A DNA stretch of 64,000 nt from Pseudomonas thivervalensis (GCF_001269655.1 NZ_LHVE01000013.1:248001-312000), one strand, 5' to 3'; positions 41,798 to 49,885 are shown, counted from the stretch's first letter. Program-made: numbers and translations. The notes: a model not told the origin generated them from the sequence alone.

Positions 41798-41963
41798 GGA
41801 ATACGCTCGCCAGATCATCGCCCTACGCACCCGAGAGGAGCGCAACGCCGCGCTCCTTGAGGTGCCGGAGCACCTGCGCGAGCTGACCAAACGCCATTGC
41901 CTCAATGCCTGGAATCACCCGGCCCGAAACAAACGCATGGAGAGCCCAAAGCCTCATGACTAG
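41784..41963 (+). CDS. Small phage protein (59 residues)
   Basis: Starts GTG 41784 (inside the end of the KilAC-like gene) and reads WPREYARQIIALRTREERNA, then a helical stretch with VPEHLRELTKRHC, and stops at TAG 41963 just after the start of the PrtN-like gene. The WPREYA...EERxAAL pattern recurs in small Pseudomonas phage proteins as I recall. Overlaps on both sides support translational coupling. Confidence 0.6.
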   Translation: MTWPREYARQIIALRTREERNAALLEVPEHLRELTKRHCLNAWNHPARNKRMESPKPHD

Positions 41964-42285
41964 CCAGCCTCAAAACCCGCTGCGCCTGATGCCAGCACCG
42001 GAGACGGCCACCGTCGAGCTGCTGTATCGCACCTTCGGCGACGTGCTTATCCCCCTCGAAAAGCTGCGCGTGCAGTACTTCCGCAACCTCAACGAGCAGT
42101 CGTTTGCAGCTGAAATCACCAGCGGCCGCATTCAACTGCCCGTGACCACGCTGGACAGCAGCCGCAAAGCACCGAAGTACGCGCACATCCGCCACGTCGC
42201 GGCACTGATAGACATCCAGGCCTACAAGGCCGACGAAGTCCACGCGAAGGCCCAGGCCGACGCAACCGAAGAAGTCCAACCGTAA
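41956..42285 (+). CDS. Pyocin activator PrtN-like protein
   Basis: 109 residues from ATG 41956. TVELLYRTFGDVLIPLEKLRVQYF, then RIQLPVTTLDSSRKAPKYAHIRHVAALID, is the PrtN family pattern. In P. aeruginosa PrtN activates pyocin genes at P-boxes after SOS. Here, inside a prophage early operon, it may activate phage genes or cross-talk with host pyocins. Confidence 0.85.
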   Translation: MTSQPQNPLRLMPAPETATVELLYRTFGDVLIPLEKLRVQYFRNLNEQSFAAEITSGRIQLPVTTLDSSRKAPKYAHIRHVAALIDIQAYKADEVHAKAQADATEEVQP

Positions 42286-42328
42286 CGGCTGCCACCACCA
42301 GCCACACAAACCACCAGGAGCACACCAC

Positions 42329-42919
42329 ATGACTGCAATTCAAATCTATGCGCTGATAGCAATCGCCCTATCGACGAGTGCCGTCTATTGGATCGCCTAC
42401 CGGAACGGCTTCAGCAATGGCCGTGCCGAGGGCTACAGCGAAGGCTATGACGTCGGCGGCTGCGCTGGATTTCGAGACGGAATGGATGAAGGCAAAGCCA
42501 TCCAGCGCTCTGACAATTGGGAAGAGATCCGCAACCTTGAGCACACCCTAAATCAGGCCAGGGACCAACACAAAAAACTTTACGCCCATTACGAACGCGC
42601 TTTGGCGGCCTCGAAACTCGGGGAACCTGCTCGCCAGACACTACTGGATATTGCAGAAAAGCTGCGGATCGCTGCCGCCACATTTAACGCGCTGCGCACC
42701 GGAAAGGCCATCACTCACGAAACAACCGCTCTACGCGATCAGGCCCTTGCCATGGCTGATTTACTTAAGCCCGTCGAGATAAAAGTCGATGCAAAGGTTG
42801 AGATAACGCCTGGCAGTATTTCTCTCAGCACTGACGACGCAAAGAAAGCTGCCTTGTATTTCCAGCAAGAACACCACGCAATCGCCACCACGCAGAAAAC
42901 TGTAGGAGGTGCTGCATGA
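42329..42919 (+). CDS. Membrane-anchored coiled phage protein, unknown
   Basis: 196 residues, AGGAG ribosome site. One N-terminal membrane segment (IQIYALIAIALSTSAVYWIAY) followed by GxxxGxxxG-rich helix (NGRAEGYSEGYDVGGCAGF) and a long coiled region (LEHTLNQARDQHKKLYAHYERAL). Unknown. Confidence 0.7.
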   Translation: MTAIQIYALIAIALSTSAVYWIAYRNGFSNGRAEGYSEGYDVGGCAGFRDGMDEGKAIQRSDNWEEIRNLEHTLNQARDQHKKLYAHYERALAASKLGEPARQTLLDIAEKLRIAAATFNALRTGKAITHETTALRDQALAMADLLKPVEIKVDAKVEITPGSISLSTDDAKKAALYFQQEHHAIATTQKTVGGAA

Positions 42920-43137
42920 GCCGCCACAGCCCGATGTTACGCCTCTCACCTCAAGCAGCCGGCGAGCTGCACCTGCAACACGGCAAAGCCGTCGCCGAAC
43001 TGCGCGAAGTGACTCGCTTCCGTAAAGAGTTCGACCGGCAACTGTCGCTGCTGATCGGCTACGACGCCCTGCGCAAGTTGCACAAGGACACCCAGAACGC
43101 CCTGCTGCTCGCCGACCTGGTCAAGGAGGCAGCATGA
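42916..43137 (+). CDS. Small early phage protein, unknown
   Basis: 73 residues, helical (AVAELREVTRFRKEFDRQL). ATGA overlaps with both neighbours. Not recognised. Confidence 0.65.
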   Translation: MSRHSPMLRLSPQAAGELHLQHGKAVAELREVTRFRKEFDRQLSLLIGYDALRKLHKDTQNALLLADLVKEAA

Positions 43138-43676
43138 ACTGGATCCTCACGCATACCGGCAAACGCTTTGACCTGTTCGAGCCGGACGTCGACATGATCG
43201 ACCCACGAGACATTGCGCACTCGCTCGCTCATTTGTGCCGCTTCAACGGCCACACCCGCGAGTTCTACAGCGTGGCCCAGCATAGTTGCTTGGTTGCGGA
43301 TCTGGTGCCGGCCGAGCACAAGCTCGCCGCCTTGCTCCACGACGCCACCGAAGTCTACATCGGCGATATGGTGCGGCCGCTCAAACAGTGGATGCACGCC
43401 TACCAGGACGTCGAGACTTGGATCTGGGACCGCATTTGCACCCGCTTCAGCCTCGATCAGGACCTGCCGACATGCGTCACCCAAGCCGACCTGATCGCCC
43501 TTGCTACCGAACGCCGCGACCTGATGCCACCCGACCCGGCCACCTGGGATTGCCTTGTCGGAATCGAACCCGCGCCCGAACGCATCCGGCCGTGGTCACC
43601 CACCGAAGCCCGGCTCACCTACCACCAGCGCCTGATGGACCAACTCGCTATCGAACACCGGAGGAAAGCGGCATGA
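43134..43676 (+). CDS. HD-domain phosphohydrolase (YfbR-like)
   Basis: 180 residues. Metal ligands: SVAQHSCLVADL (H) and LAALLHDATEVYIGDM (HD), followed by ITADLIAL-type helix (here TQADLIALATERRDL). Resembles phage YfbR-type dNMP 5'-nucleotidases and metal-dependent HD hydrolases. It may change nucleotide pools during infection. Confidence 0.88.
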   Translation: MNWILTHTGKRFDLFEPDVDMIDPRDIAHSLAHLCRFNGHTREFYSVAQHSCLVADLVPAEHKLAALLHDATEVYIGDMVRPLKQWMHAYQDVETWIWDRICTRFSLDQDLPTCVTQADLIALATERRDLMPPDPATWDCLVGIEPAPERIRPWSPTEARLTYHQRLMDQLAIEHRRKAA

Positions 43677-44257
43677 AGCAGGAACAGAACGCTCCGCAAA
43701 CCCAGTCCGCTTTGCTCCGCAGCGCCAGTTGGGTCGACGCGCCTGTAAACAACAGTCTCTGCTGCGCAGCAGCAGGCATTACTGCTTCTTTCCAAGCCAC
43801 CGCCGAGGCACTTATACCCCACGAAAGGCTGCGCCGGGCAGCAGCACCTGAAGCCACGCTGATAGCTCAGCACCGCCCGCCCGCGCAGCCTGCCTTGGGG
43901 TATACGCACTTTGACACCGCAGCGGATCCGACACCGCAGCAGTACCAAGTGGACAAGATTCCCGAGGACAAAATGGCCGAGCTGGTCGGTACGACCCGCC
44001 GAGCACTGCAGGGCAAGCGTGCCAGAGGGGTCATTCCTAAAGGCGTCTGGAACACCATCGACAACCGCATCTACTACAGCATCAGGAGATATGAGGCATG
44101 GCTAGAAAGCCAATGGGATTGCCCACCGGAGTTGAATTTGTCGGCCAGTCCGTCAGGATTCGCTTCACCTGGAACGGGCAACGCCGTTGCGAAACCCTCC
44201 CCTATCCCCAGACACCGAAAGGCATTAAAGCGGCATCCGATCTACGCGCTAACGTAA
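43673..44257 (+). CDS. Excisionase-like (DUF1233 type) protein with long N-terminal extension
   Basis: 194 residues. The recognised part, residues about 93-145 (DKIPEDKMAELVGTTRRALQ, then GVIPKGVWNTIDNRIYYSIRR), is the DUF1233 excisionase domain. The preceding 90 residues are alanine-rich, contain a large inverted repeat at DNA level, and are not typical. The last 160 bases overlap the start of integrase in another frame. Directional control of integration is the expected role. An alternative is that only the C-terminal domain is the functional gene. Confidence 0.7.
   Translation: MKQEQNAPQTQSALLRSASWVDAPVNNSLCCAAAGITASFQATAEALIPHERLRRAAAPEATLIAQHRPPAQPALGYTHFDTAADPTPQQYQVDKIPEDKMAELVGTTRRALQGKRARGVIPKGVWNTIDNRIYYSIRRYEAWLESQWDCPPELNLSASPSGFASPGTGNAVAKPSPIPRHRKALKRHPIYALT
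43814..43903. repeat. Imperfect inverted repeat in xis-like gene
   Basis: Left arm 43814-43839 begins ATACCCCA and contains AGGCTGCGC; right arm 43879-43903 contains GCGCAGCCTGCC and ends TTGGGGTAT. Arms are about 25 bases with a 39-base loop. It may fold in RNA or mark recombination. Confidence 0.5.
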
Positions 44258-45306
44258 CCAGCCTGATCAAGCATGGCGTTCTCGACGACCAACGCTATGC
44301 CGAGCTGTTTCCCAACTCCACTTATGCCACCTACTCGGCAACTCCCCGGTTCGGGGAGTATGCCCAGGAGTGGTTAAACAGTCGGGAGGTCGTGGCAGGC
44401 ACCCGCAAGAACTACCGAGCATCCCTCAATCTGTATTGGATGCCTCATTTAGCCCTGATGCCCGTCGACGGCATCACCTCGGTGCTGTTGCGCAAAATCG
44501 TAGCCAGTACTGAATGGAAATCGCCGGGCGTTAAGCGCTCGGCGATCCAGCGACTGACTACGGTGTTCAGCACCGCCGTCAAAGATGGCCTAATCAATCG
44601 CAACCCGGTCGAGTCCATTGAGCTTCCCGTGAAAACGAAAAAGCCCATCGACCCCTTCACGGTGGCAGAGGCCAACTCCATCATCGAACACCTCTATAAG
44701 ACGTTGAACCATTCGATGCGGATCTATGCGGCTTACTTCGAGTTCGCCTTCTATACCGGCATGCGCCCTAGCGAGATAGCGGCCCTCCGGTGGGACGAGG
44801 TAGACAAGCAGAAACGTTTAGCCACCGTGTGTCGGATCGTCGCGGACTATAAGATCGAGGAGCGCACCAAAACCCGCAATGAACGGCAAGTGATGCTCAA
44901 TAGCCGGGCCATGCACGCCATCGAGGTCGCCGAGCAAATTGCCGAACAACGTGCGAAACAGAGCCGTAGGAAGCAGCCGAAATCGCCCTATGTGTTCCCA
45001 CCCACGAAGAATTTCGAGTTCATCCAGCAGTCCAGCGTCACCGACAAACACTTCCAGGCGGCACTGACCGAATTGGAGATTCGCGCCCGTCGGCAATACA
45101 ACTGCCGACACACATACGCTACCATGTGCCTCATGGCGGGTATGAACCCTGCATTTATTGCCACTCAGCTAGGTCACAGCGTTCAGATGTTGCTCTCGAC
45201 CTATGCCCGATGGATCAACTCCAGCACCGATTGGGGCGAACTCGGGAAACTCGAAAACAGCTTGATTGGTACAAAATTGGTACAGACAGAACAAGTACCC
45301 TCCTGA
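44098..45306 (+). CDS. int: Tyrosine integrase, folE-specific
   Basis: 402 residues. N-terminal arm domain of DUF3596 type (GVEFVGQSVRIRFTWNGQRR), core SAM-like region, and catalytic motifs: R223 in YTGMRPSEIAALRW, C-RHTYAT (R337-H338), GHS, and Tyr369 in LSTYARW. It catalyses integration at the folE core. The stop is seven bases before the new folE start, so int and folE may share message and ribosomes. Confidence 0.95.
   Translation: MARKPMGLPTGVEFVGQSVRIRFTWNGQRRCETLPYPQTPKGIKAASDLRANVTSLIKHGVLDDQRYAELFPNSTYATYSATPRFGEYAQEWLNSREVVAGTRKNYRASLNLYWMPHLALMPVDGITSVLLRKIVASTEWKSPGVKRSAIQRLTTVFSTAVKDGLINRNPVESIELPVKTKKPIDPFTVAEANSIIEHLYKTLNHSMRIYAAYFEFAFYTGMRPSEIAALRWDEVDKQKRLATVCRIVADYKIEERTKTRNERQVMLNSRAMHAIEVAEQIAEQRAKQSRRKQPKSPYVFPPTKNFEFIQQSSVTDKHFQAALTELEIRARRQYNCRHTYATMCLMAGMNPAFIATQLGHSVQMLLSTYARWINSSTDWGELGKLENSLIGTKLVQTEQVPS
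45264..45283 (+). other. Candidate integrase arm-type site, right end
   Basis: GATTGGTAC (45264-45272) and ATTGGTAC (45276-45283), the same tandem GGTAC pattern found at 662-682 near attL. It lies within the last codons of int. Confidence 0.5.
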
Positions 45307-45313
45307 AACCCTT

Positions 45314-45874
45314 ATGGAATCAGCCTCTGTGACACTGGAACAGAACTACACCGCGATTCTCGGCCAACTGGGCGAGGACGTTTCCCGCGAGGGCCTGCTC
45401 GACACGCCCAAGCGCGCTGCCAAGGCCATGCAGTACCTCTGCCGCGGTTATGAACAGACCCTGGAAGAAGTCACCAACGGTGCCTTGTTCAGCTCCGACA
45501 ACAGCGAGATGGTGCTGGTCAAGGACATCGAGTTGTACTCGTTGTGCGAACATCACCTGCTGCCGTTCATCGGCAAGGCCCATGTGGCCTACATCCCGAG
45601 CGGCAAGGTGCTGGGGCTGTCGAAAGTCGCGCGCATCGTCGACATGTATGCCCGCCGCCTGCAGATCCAGGAAAACCTCAGCCGCCAGATCGCCGACGCG
45701 GTCCAGCAAGTGACCGGCGCCCTGGGCGTGGCGGTGGTGATCGAGGCCAAGCACATGTGCATGATGATGCGCGGTGTGGAAAAGCAGAATTCCTCGATGA
45801 TCACCTCGGTGATGCTCGGCGAGTTCCGGGAAAACGCCGCCACTCGCAGCGAATTCCTCAGCCTCATCAAGTAA
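45314..45874 (+). CDS. folE: GTP cyclohydrolase I with prophage-supplied N-terminus
   Basis: 186 residues from ATG 45314; native start was MSLEQN (see 545), now MESASVTLEQN, so two native residues are replaced by seven from the phage. Active-site motifs are intact: KDIELYSLCEHHLLPF with zinc ligands Cys and His, and CMMMRGVEKQNS. FolE makes dihydroneopterin triphosphate for folate. It has no clear Shine-Dalgarno; coupling to int termination is possible. GTG 45329 is an alternative start. A terminator follows at 45891-45918. Confidence 0.93.
   Translation: MESASVTLEQNYTAILGQLGEDVSREGLLDTPKRAAKAMQYLCRGYEQTLEEVTNGALFSSDNSEMVLVKDIELYSLCEHHLLPFIGKAHVAYIPSGKVLGLSKVARIVDMYARRLQIQENLSRQIADAVQQVTGALGVAVVIEAKHMCMMMRGVEKQNSSMITSVMLGEFRENAATRSEFLSLIK
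45335..45357 (+). other. attR, right attachment core inside folE
   Basis: CTGGAACAGAA, C, TACACCGC, G, AT; 21/23 with attL. Bases to the right of the crossover are bacterial. Confidence 0.85.
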
Positions 45875-45890
45875 CTCGTAGCAAGAAGAA

Positions 45891-45918
45891 AACCGGCATC
45901 GATCGCCGGTTTTTTTTC
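45891..45918 (+). terminator. folE terminator
   Basis: AACCGGC-ATCGATC-GCCGGTT then TTTTTT. Confidence 0.85.
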
Positions 45919-45978
45919 GCCGGTGAAAAATCAGGTAAGCTGCGCGCCCTCTTCCTCCCTGCCGCGAGGCTGAATACC

Positions 45979-46350
45979 GTGATCGTCAAAGCGCTTCGGG
46001 TTGGCTTGGGCCAGCTCATCATCTTCATCGACTTCATCACCCGCCCCGGCAAGAAAAAACGCCCGGCCGAGGCCCAGGCGCAGGTCGACCAGGCCGCCCG
46101 CAGCCTGACGCTGTATCAATTCCACGCCTGCCCGTTCTGCGTGAAGACTCGCCGCACCCTGCGCCGCCTCAACGTGCCGGTGGCCCTGCGCGATGCGAAA
46201 AACAACGAACAGGATCGCCAGACGCTGCTGGAGCAAGGCGGCCGGATCAAAGTGCCGTGCCTGCGCATCGAAGAGAATGGCGAGACCACCTGGATGTATG
46301 AGTCCAAGGTGATCATTGATTATTTGGATAAGCGGTTTTCTGCAGCCTGA
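45979..46350 (+). CDS. Glutaredoxin-like (GST N-terminal fold) protein with membrane-proximal N-terminus
   Basis: 123 residues from GTG 45979. N-terminal hydrophobic stretch VGLGQLIIFIDFITRP followed by a basic linker; then LYQFHACPFCVKTRR with CPFC redox motif, KVPCLRIEENG, and a SKVIIDYL end. Thioredoxin-fold; probably a membrane-associated glutathione-dependent reductase. Host gene usually following folE in Pseudomonas. Confidence 0.85.
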   Translation: MIVKALRVGLGQLIIFIDFITRPGKKKRPAEAQAQVDQAARSLTLYQFHACPFCVKTRRTLRRLNVPVALRDAKNNEQDRQTLLEQGGRIKVPCLRIEENGETTWMYESKVIIDYLDKRFSAA

Positions 46351-46364
46351 TAGTTTTCTGGTGT

Positions 46365-46480
46365 GGCGACTGGCCTCATCGCGAGCAAGCTCGGCTCCCA
46401 CAGGGGGCCTTGGTGAACGCTGGATTTGTATTCACCACTGTCCCCTGTGGGAGCCGAGCTTGCTCGCGATGGGGCCTGGA
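46365..46480. repeat. REP pair (inverted) after glutaredoxin gene
   Basis: Two copies of the CGAGCAAGCT-CGGCTCCCACAG-type repeat in opposite orientation (46377-46402 and 46442-46472), a BIME-like arrangement. Confidence 0.75.
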
Positions 46481-46504
46481 TAGCCATCACAAAGCTTTCT
46501 GATA

Positions 46505-47671
46505 TCAAGCTGCTTTGGCAGCCAACGCCTCCCGCACCACCCCCGCCAACCGCTTGAGCCCTTCATCCAGCCGCGCCGGATCGATGTGGCTGAAGTTCAA
46601 GCGCAGGTGCCCCGGATGCAGGTCCGGCTCAGGAAAGAACGGCTCCCCCGGCATGAACGCCACGTCGGCCGCCAGGGCGGCGGCGAGCAAGGTGCGGGTG
46701 TCCAGCGGTTGCCTGAGGGTCAGCCAGAAAAACAGCCCGCCCTGGGGCACGTTCCAGTCCGCGATATCAGAGAAATGCTTCTGCAACGCCGCCTGGAACT
46801 GATCGCGACGGTCCCGGTAGAAATCCCTCAATTCACTCAGATGACTGCGGTACTGTTCGGTGCCGATCCATTGCAGCGCCTGCCACTGGCCGATGCGGTT
46901 GGTGTGCAGGTCTGCCGACTGCTTGAGCCGCAGCAGGTGCGGAAACAGATCCGGGCTGGCGATCAGGTAGCCCACCCGTAGCCCCGGCAACAGGGTTTTC
47001 GACACGGTGCCGGTGTAGATCCAACTGGCCTTCTTCAAGCGACTGACGATCGGCGTGGCACTGCCGCCATCGAAGGTCAGCTCACGGTAAGGTTCGTCCT
47101 CGATCAGCGTGACGCCAAACTCATCCAGCAGCGCCGCCACCGCATCGCGCCTGGCCTCGCTGTAGCGCACCGCCGAAGGGTTCTGGAAGGTCGGGATCAG
47201 GTAGATGAACGCAGGTCGATGCCGCTCCAGCCGGGCGCGCAACTGGTGCAGGTCCGGGCCGTCGGCCTCCAGGGGCACGGTGATGCAATTGGCACCGAAC
47301 AGCTGGAAAATCTGCAACGCCGCCAGATAGGTCGGCGCTTCGAGCATCACTTCGGTGCCCACGTCGATGTGCAGCTTGGCCGCCAGGTCGAGGGTTTGCT
47401 GGGAACCGCTGACCACCAGCACCTGGCTCGCCTCACAGGCCACGCCCAGCGCCCGCGCCTGGGCTGCCAGGGCTTCGCGCAGGGCCGGTTCGCCTTCACT
47501 CATGCCGTACTGGCCCATGGACAATGGCATGGCCGCCCACTCCACCTTCGGCAGCATGGCTTCGGCCGGCAAGCCGCCGGCGAACGACATCACTTCAGGG
47601 CGTTGCGCCGCCGCGAGGATTTCTCGAATCAAAGAACTTTTGAGGCGCGAGACACGTTCGGAAATAGCCAT
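46505..47671 (-). CDS. PLP-dependent aminotransferase (fold type I, MocR/2-aminoadipate-like)
   Basis: 388 residues. Features: VMSFAGGLPAEAMLP, VVSGSQQTLDLAAKL, PTFQNPSA, LIEDEPYRELTF and the PLP lysine segment YTGTVSKTLLPGLRVGY. No HTH at the N-terminus, so it is the stand-alone enzyme and not a MocR regulator. Substrate unknown (LysN-like). It diverges from a MarR gene whose operators probably control both. Confidence 0.9.
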   Translation of the reverse strand: MAISERVSRLKSSLIREILAAAQRPEVMSFAGGLPAEAMLPKVEWAAMPLSMGQYGMSEGEPALREALAAQARALGVACEASQVLVVSGSQQTLDLAAKLHIDVGTEVMLEAPTYLAALQIFQLFGANCITVPLEADGPDLHQLRARLERHRPAFIYLIPTFQNPSAVRYSEARRDAVAALLDEFGVTLIEDEPYRELTFDGGSATPIVSRLKKASWIYTGTVSKTLLPGLRVGYLIASPDLFPHLLRLKQSADLHTNRIGQWQALQWIGTEQYRSHLSELRDFYRDRRDQFQAALQKHFSDIADWNVPQGGLFFWLTLRQPLDTRTLLAAALAADVAFMPGEPFFPEPDLHPGHLRLNFSHIDPARLDEGLKRLAGVVREALAAKAA

Positions 47672-47703
47672 GGGTCACCTGTAGCGGGTCGCTGGAATAA
47701 TGA

Positions 47704-47718
47704 GTCAAACTGGTTGAC
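47704..47718. promoter_or_regulatory. MarR operator candidate 1
   Basis: GTCAA-ACTGG-TTGAC, perfect palindrome arms, between the aminotransferase and MarR genes. Confidence 0.65.
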
Positions 47719-47745
47719 CGAAATTACTTCGACCTCCGTGGATAC

Positions 47746-47760
47746 GTCAATATGCTTGAC
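47746..47760. promoter_or_regulatory. MarR operator candidate 2
   Basis: GTCAA-TATGC-TTGAC, same arms as candidate 1, 42 bases away; it overlaps the marR start codon region (ATG 47752), suggesting autorepression. Confidence 0.65.
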
Positions 47761-48189
47761 CTTAAAAACCCAGCTTCCCAGCAAATGGCCATGGAAGCGT
47801 TTTTCTTCGGCTACCAGGCGTTCACCGCCAAGGCCGATGAAATGCTCGAACGTCGTGGGTTGAGCCGGGTCCACCAGCGCATCGTCTTTTTCATCGCCCG
47901 CTACCCGTCATTGAGCGTGAAGGAATTGCTGGCCCTGCTTGGGGTGAGCAAACAAGCGCTGAACATGCCGTTGCGGCAGTTGATGGAAATGCACTTGGTG
48001 AACAGCGTCGCGTCCGAGACCGACAAACGCAAACGGCTGCTGGAACTGACCGCCGAGGGCGGGCGCTTTGAGCAGGCGTTGCGGCGTGAACAGGTGAAAT
48101 TGCTGGAGCGGGTGTTTGCCGAAGCCGGGGAAGCGGCGGTGGATGGGTGGCTGGCGGTGAACCTGGCACTGGGGAAATCCAGTGACTGA
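47752..48189 (+). CDS. MarR-family regulator
   Basis: 145 residues. Winged helix: RRGLSRVHQRIVFFIARYPSLSVKELLALLGVSKQALNMPLRQLMEM with wing SETDKRKRLLELT. Divergent to the aminotransferase. Two GTCAA-N5-TTGAC sites in the intergenic region are the probable targets. An internal ATG (47788) is possible. Confidence 0.88.
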   Translation: MLDLKNPASQQMAMEAFFFGYQAFTAKADEMLERRGLSRVHQRIVFFIARYPSLSVKELLALLGVSKQALNMPLRQLMEMHLVNSVASETDKRKRLLELTAEGGRFEQALRREQVKLLERVFAEAGEAAVDGWLAVNLALGKSSD

Positions 48190-48204
48190 CGGCGTCTGAT
48201 CCGA

Positions 48205-48302
48205 CGCCATCGCGAGCAGGCTCGCTCCCACAGTGGGCTGTGATGAATGCAAGATTTGTGTTCACCCATGAACCCTGTGGGAGCGAGCCTGCTCGCGATA
48301 GC
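48205..48302. repeat. REP pair before purine permease
   Basis: CGCGAGCAGGCTCGCTCCCA and its inverted copy, 40 bases apart. Confidence 0.8.
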
Positions 48303-48371
48303 GTCCGCATAGGCGATATATCCCTATCGCCAAACATTTCGTCGACAACACAGAAAACATTATTTGCATTA

Positions 48372-48383
48372 TTTGTATACAAA
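48372..48383. promoter_or_regulatory. TTGTATACAA palindrome upstream of purine permease
   Basis: TTTGTATACAAA, perfect 12-base palindrome, typical of GntR-type operators. The 10-base core recurs upstream of puuE at 56921. Confidence 0.6.
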
Positions 48384-48522
48384 AGCATAATTCGCTTCGT
48401 GCGAGTTTCTGACCAACAGGTCAACATACCCTCGCCAGCCTTACCTGCCTCAGCGCATCGCGGCCACCCCCAGGGCGTTGCGGTGCTGGAAATAACAATA
48501 AGACTCTTGAGGAGTACTCGCT

Positions 48523-49872
48523 GTGGAAAGCCGCAAACCCGAAGCCCGGACGCTGGACCTCTCGCCGCCACTACGCAGTGGTTGGCTGGAGCGCATCTTC
48601 AAACTCAGCTTGCATGGCACCACGGTGAAGACCGAGCTGATTGCCGGCCTGACGACCTTCATCACCATGGCCTACATCATCTTCGTCAACCCCAACATCA
48701 TGGCCGATGCCGGTATCGATCACGGTGCCGCCTTCGTCGCCACTTGCATCGCCGCTGCCCTGGGCTGCCTGTTGATGGGCCTGTACGCCAACTGGCCGGT
48801 GGGCCTGGCTCCGGGCATGGGCCTGAACGCCTTCTTCACCTACACCGTGGTCGGCACCATGGGCTACAACTGGGAAACCGCGTTGGGCGCGGTATTCATT
48901 TCCGGCGTGCTGTTCATGTTCCTGACCCTGTCACGGGTGCGCGAGTGGCTGCTCAACAGCATTCCGGTGAGCCTGCGCTTCGCCATGGGCGCGGGGGTCG
49001 GGTTGTTCCTCGGGCTGATCGGCCTGAAAACCGCCGGGATCGTCGTGGACAGCCCCGCCACCCTGATCAAGCTCGGCTCGTTGCGTGAGCCCGGCCCGTT
49101 ATTGGCCGCGGTGTGCTTCCTGATGATCGCCGTGCTCAGTTATCACCGTGTGTTCGGCGCGATCCTGATCAGCATCATCGCCGTGACCCTGGCCGGTTGG
49201 GGCCTGGGACTGGTGCAGTACAACGGCGTCATGTCGACACCGCCGAGCCTGGCTCCGACCTGGATGGCGATGGACGTGGCCGGCGTGTTCAATATCAGCA
49301 TGATCAGCGTGGTGCTGGCCTTCCTGTTCGTGCACATGTTCGACACCGCCGGCACCCTGATGGGCGTTGCCCAGCGCGCCGGCCTGGTGAAAGCCGATGG
49401 CAAGATCGAGAACCTGTCCCGCGCCTTGAAAGCCGACAGCGCTTCGAGCGTATTCGGCGCCATGGTCGGTGTACCGCCGGTGACCAGCTACGTGGAAAGC
49501 GCCGCCGGCGTGGCGGCAGGTGGCCGCACGGGGCTTACTGCCGTAACCGTTGGTGTGCTATTTATTGCCGCCATGTTCTTCGCACCGCTGGCCGGGATGA
49601 TTCCGGCCTACGCCACAGCCGGGGCCTTGATCTACGTCGCCATGTTGATGATGGGCGGCATGGCCCACATCGAATGGGACGAAGCAACCGACAGCATTCC
49701 GGCCATCGTCACGGCCATCATGATGCCCCTGACGTTCTCGGTCGCAGACGGTATCGCCCTGGGTTTCATCACCTATGTGGTGCTCAAGGCCGGCACCGGT
49801 AAACACAAGGAAATTTCCGTCAGCCTGTGGGTGCTCTGCGCGATCTTCATCGCCAAGTTCATCTTCTTGTAA
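48523..49872 (+). CDS. NCS2-family purine permease (AzgA-like)
   Basis: 449 residues from GTG 48523 (GAGGAG upstream). AzgA/PbuG-type: ELIAGLTTFITMAYIIFVNP, the NWPVGLAPGMGLNAFF motif, PPVTSYVESAAGVAAGG, and about 12-14 hydrophobic spans. Imports adenine, hypoxanthine or guanine. The operator-like site upstream links it to the urate genes 8 kb downstream. Confidence 0.93.
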   Translation: MESRKPEARTLDLSPPLRSGWLERIFKLSLHGTTVKTELIAGLTTFITMAYIIFVNPNIMADAGIDHGAAFVATCIAAALGCLLMGLYANWPVGLAPGMGLNAFFTYTVVGTMGYNWETALGAVFISGVLFMFLTLSRVREWLLNSIPVSLRFAMGAGVGLFLGLIGLKTAGIVVDSPATLIKLGSLREPGPLLAAVCFLMIAVLSYHRVFGAILISIIAVTLAGWGLGLVQYNGVMSTPPSLAPTWMAMDVAGVFNISMISVVLAFLFVHMFDTAGTLMGVAQRAGLVKADGKIENLSRALKADSASSVFGAMVGVPPVTSYVESAAGVAAGGRTGLTAVTVGVLFIAAMFFAPLAGMIPAYATAGALIYVAMLMMGGMAHIEWDEATDSIPAIVTAIMMPLTFSVADGIALGFITYVVLKAGTGKHKEISVSLWVLCAIFIAKFIFL

Positions 49873-49885
49873 GCGCTGCAGTAGC

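Larger units (their letters stand above)
551..45357. mobile_element. Complete temperate prophage inserted in folE, lambda-like head with P2-like contractile tail
   Basis: Bounded by attL (551-573) and attR (45335-45357), about 44.8 kb. It carries integrase, an excisionase-like gene, CI/Cro/CII-type regulators, primase-helicase, an antitermination Q-like gene, holin, terminase, portal, protease, decoration and capsid genes, a P2-type tail set with sheath and tube, endolysin, Rz/Rz1 and Dam. All structural frames appear intact, so the phage is probably inducible (inference). Accessory cargo at the left end (about 0.9-10.8 kb) is lower in GC and enriched in defence and SOS genes. Confidence 0.93.
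48190..48522. other. Intergenic region before purine permease
   Basis: 333 bases: an inverted REP pair (48210-48235 and 48274-48300), then the palindrome TTTGTATACAAA (48372-48383) and a GAGGAG ribosome site at 48509-48514. No gene. Confidence 0.7.
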
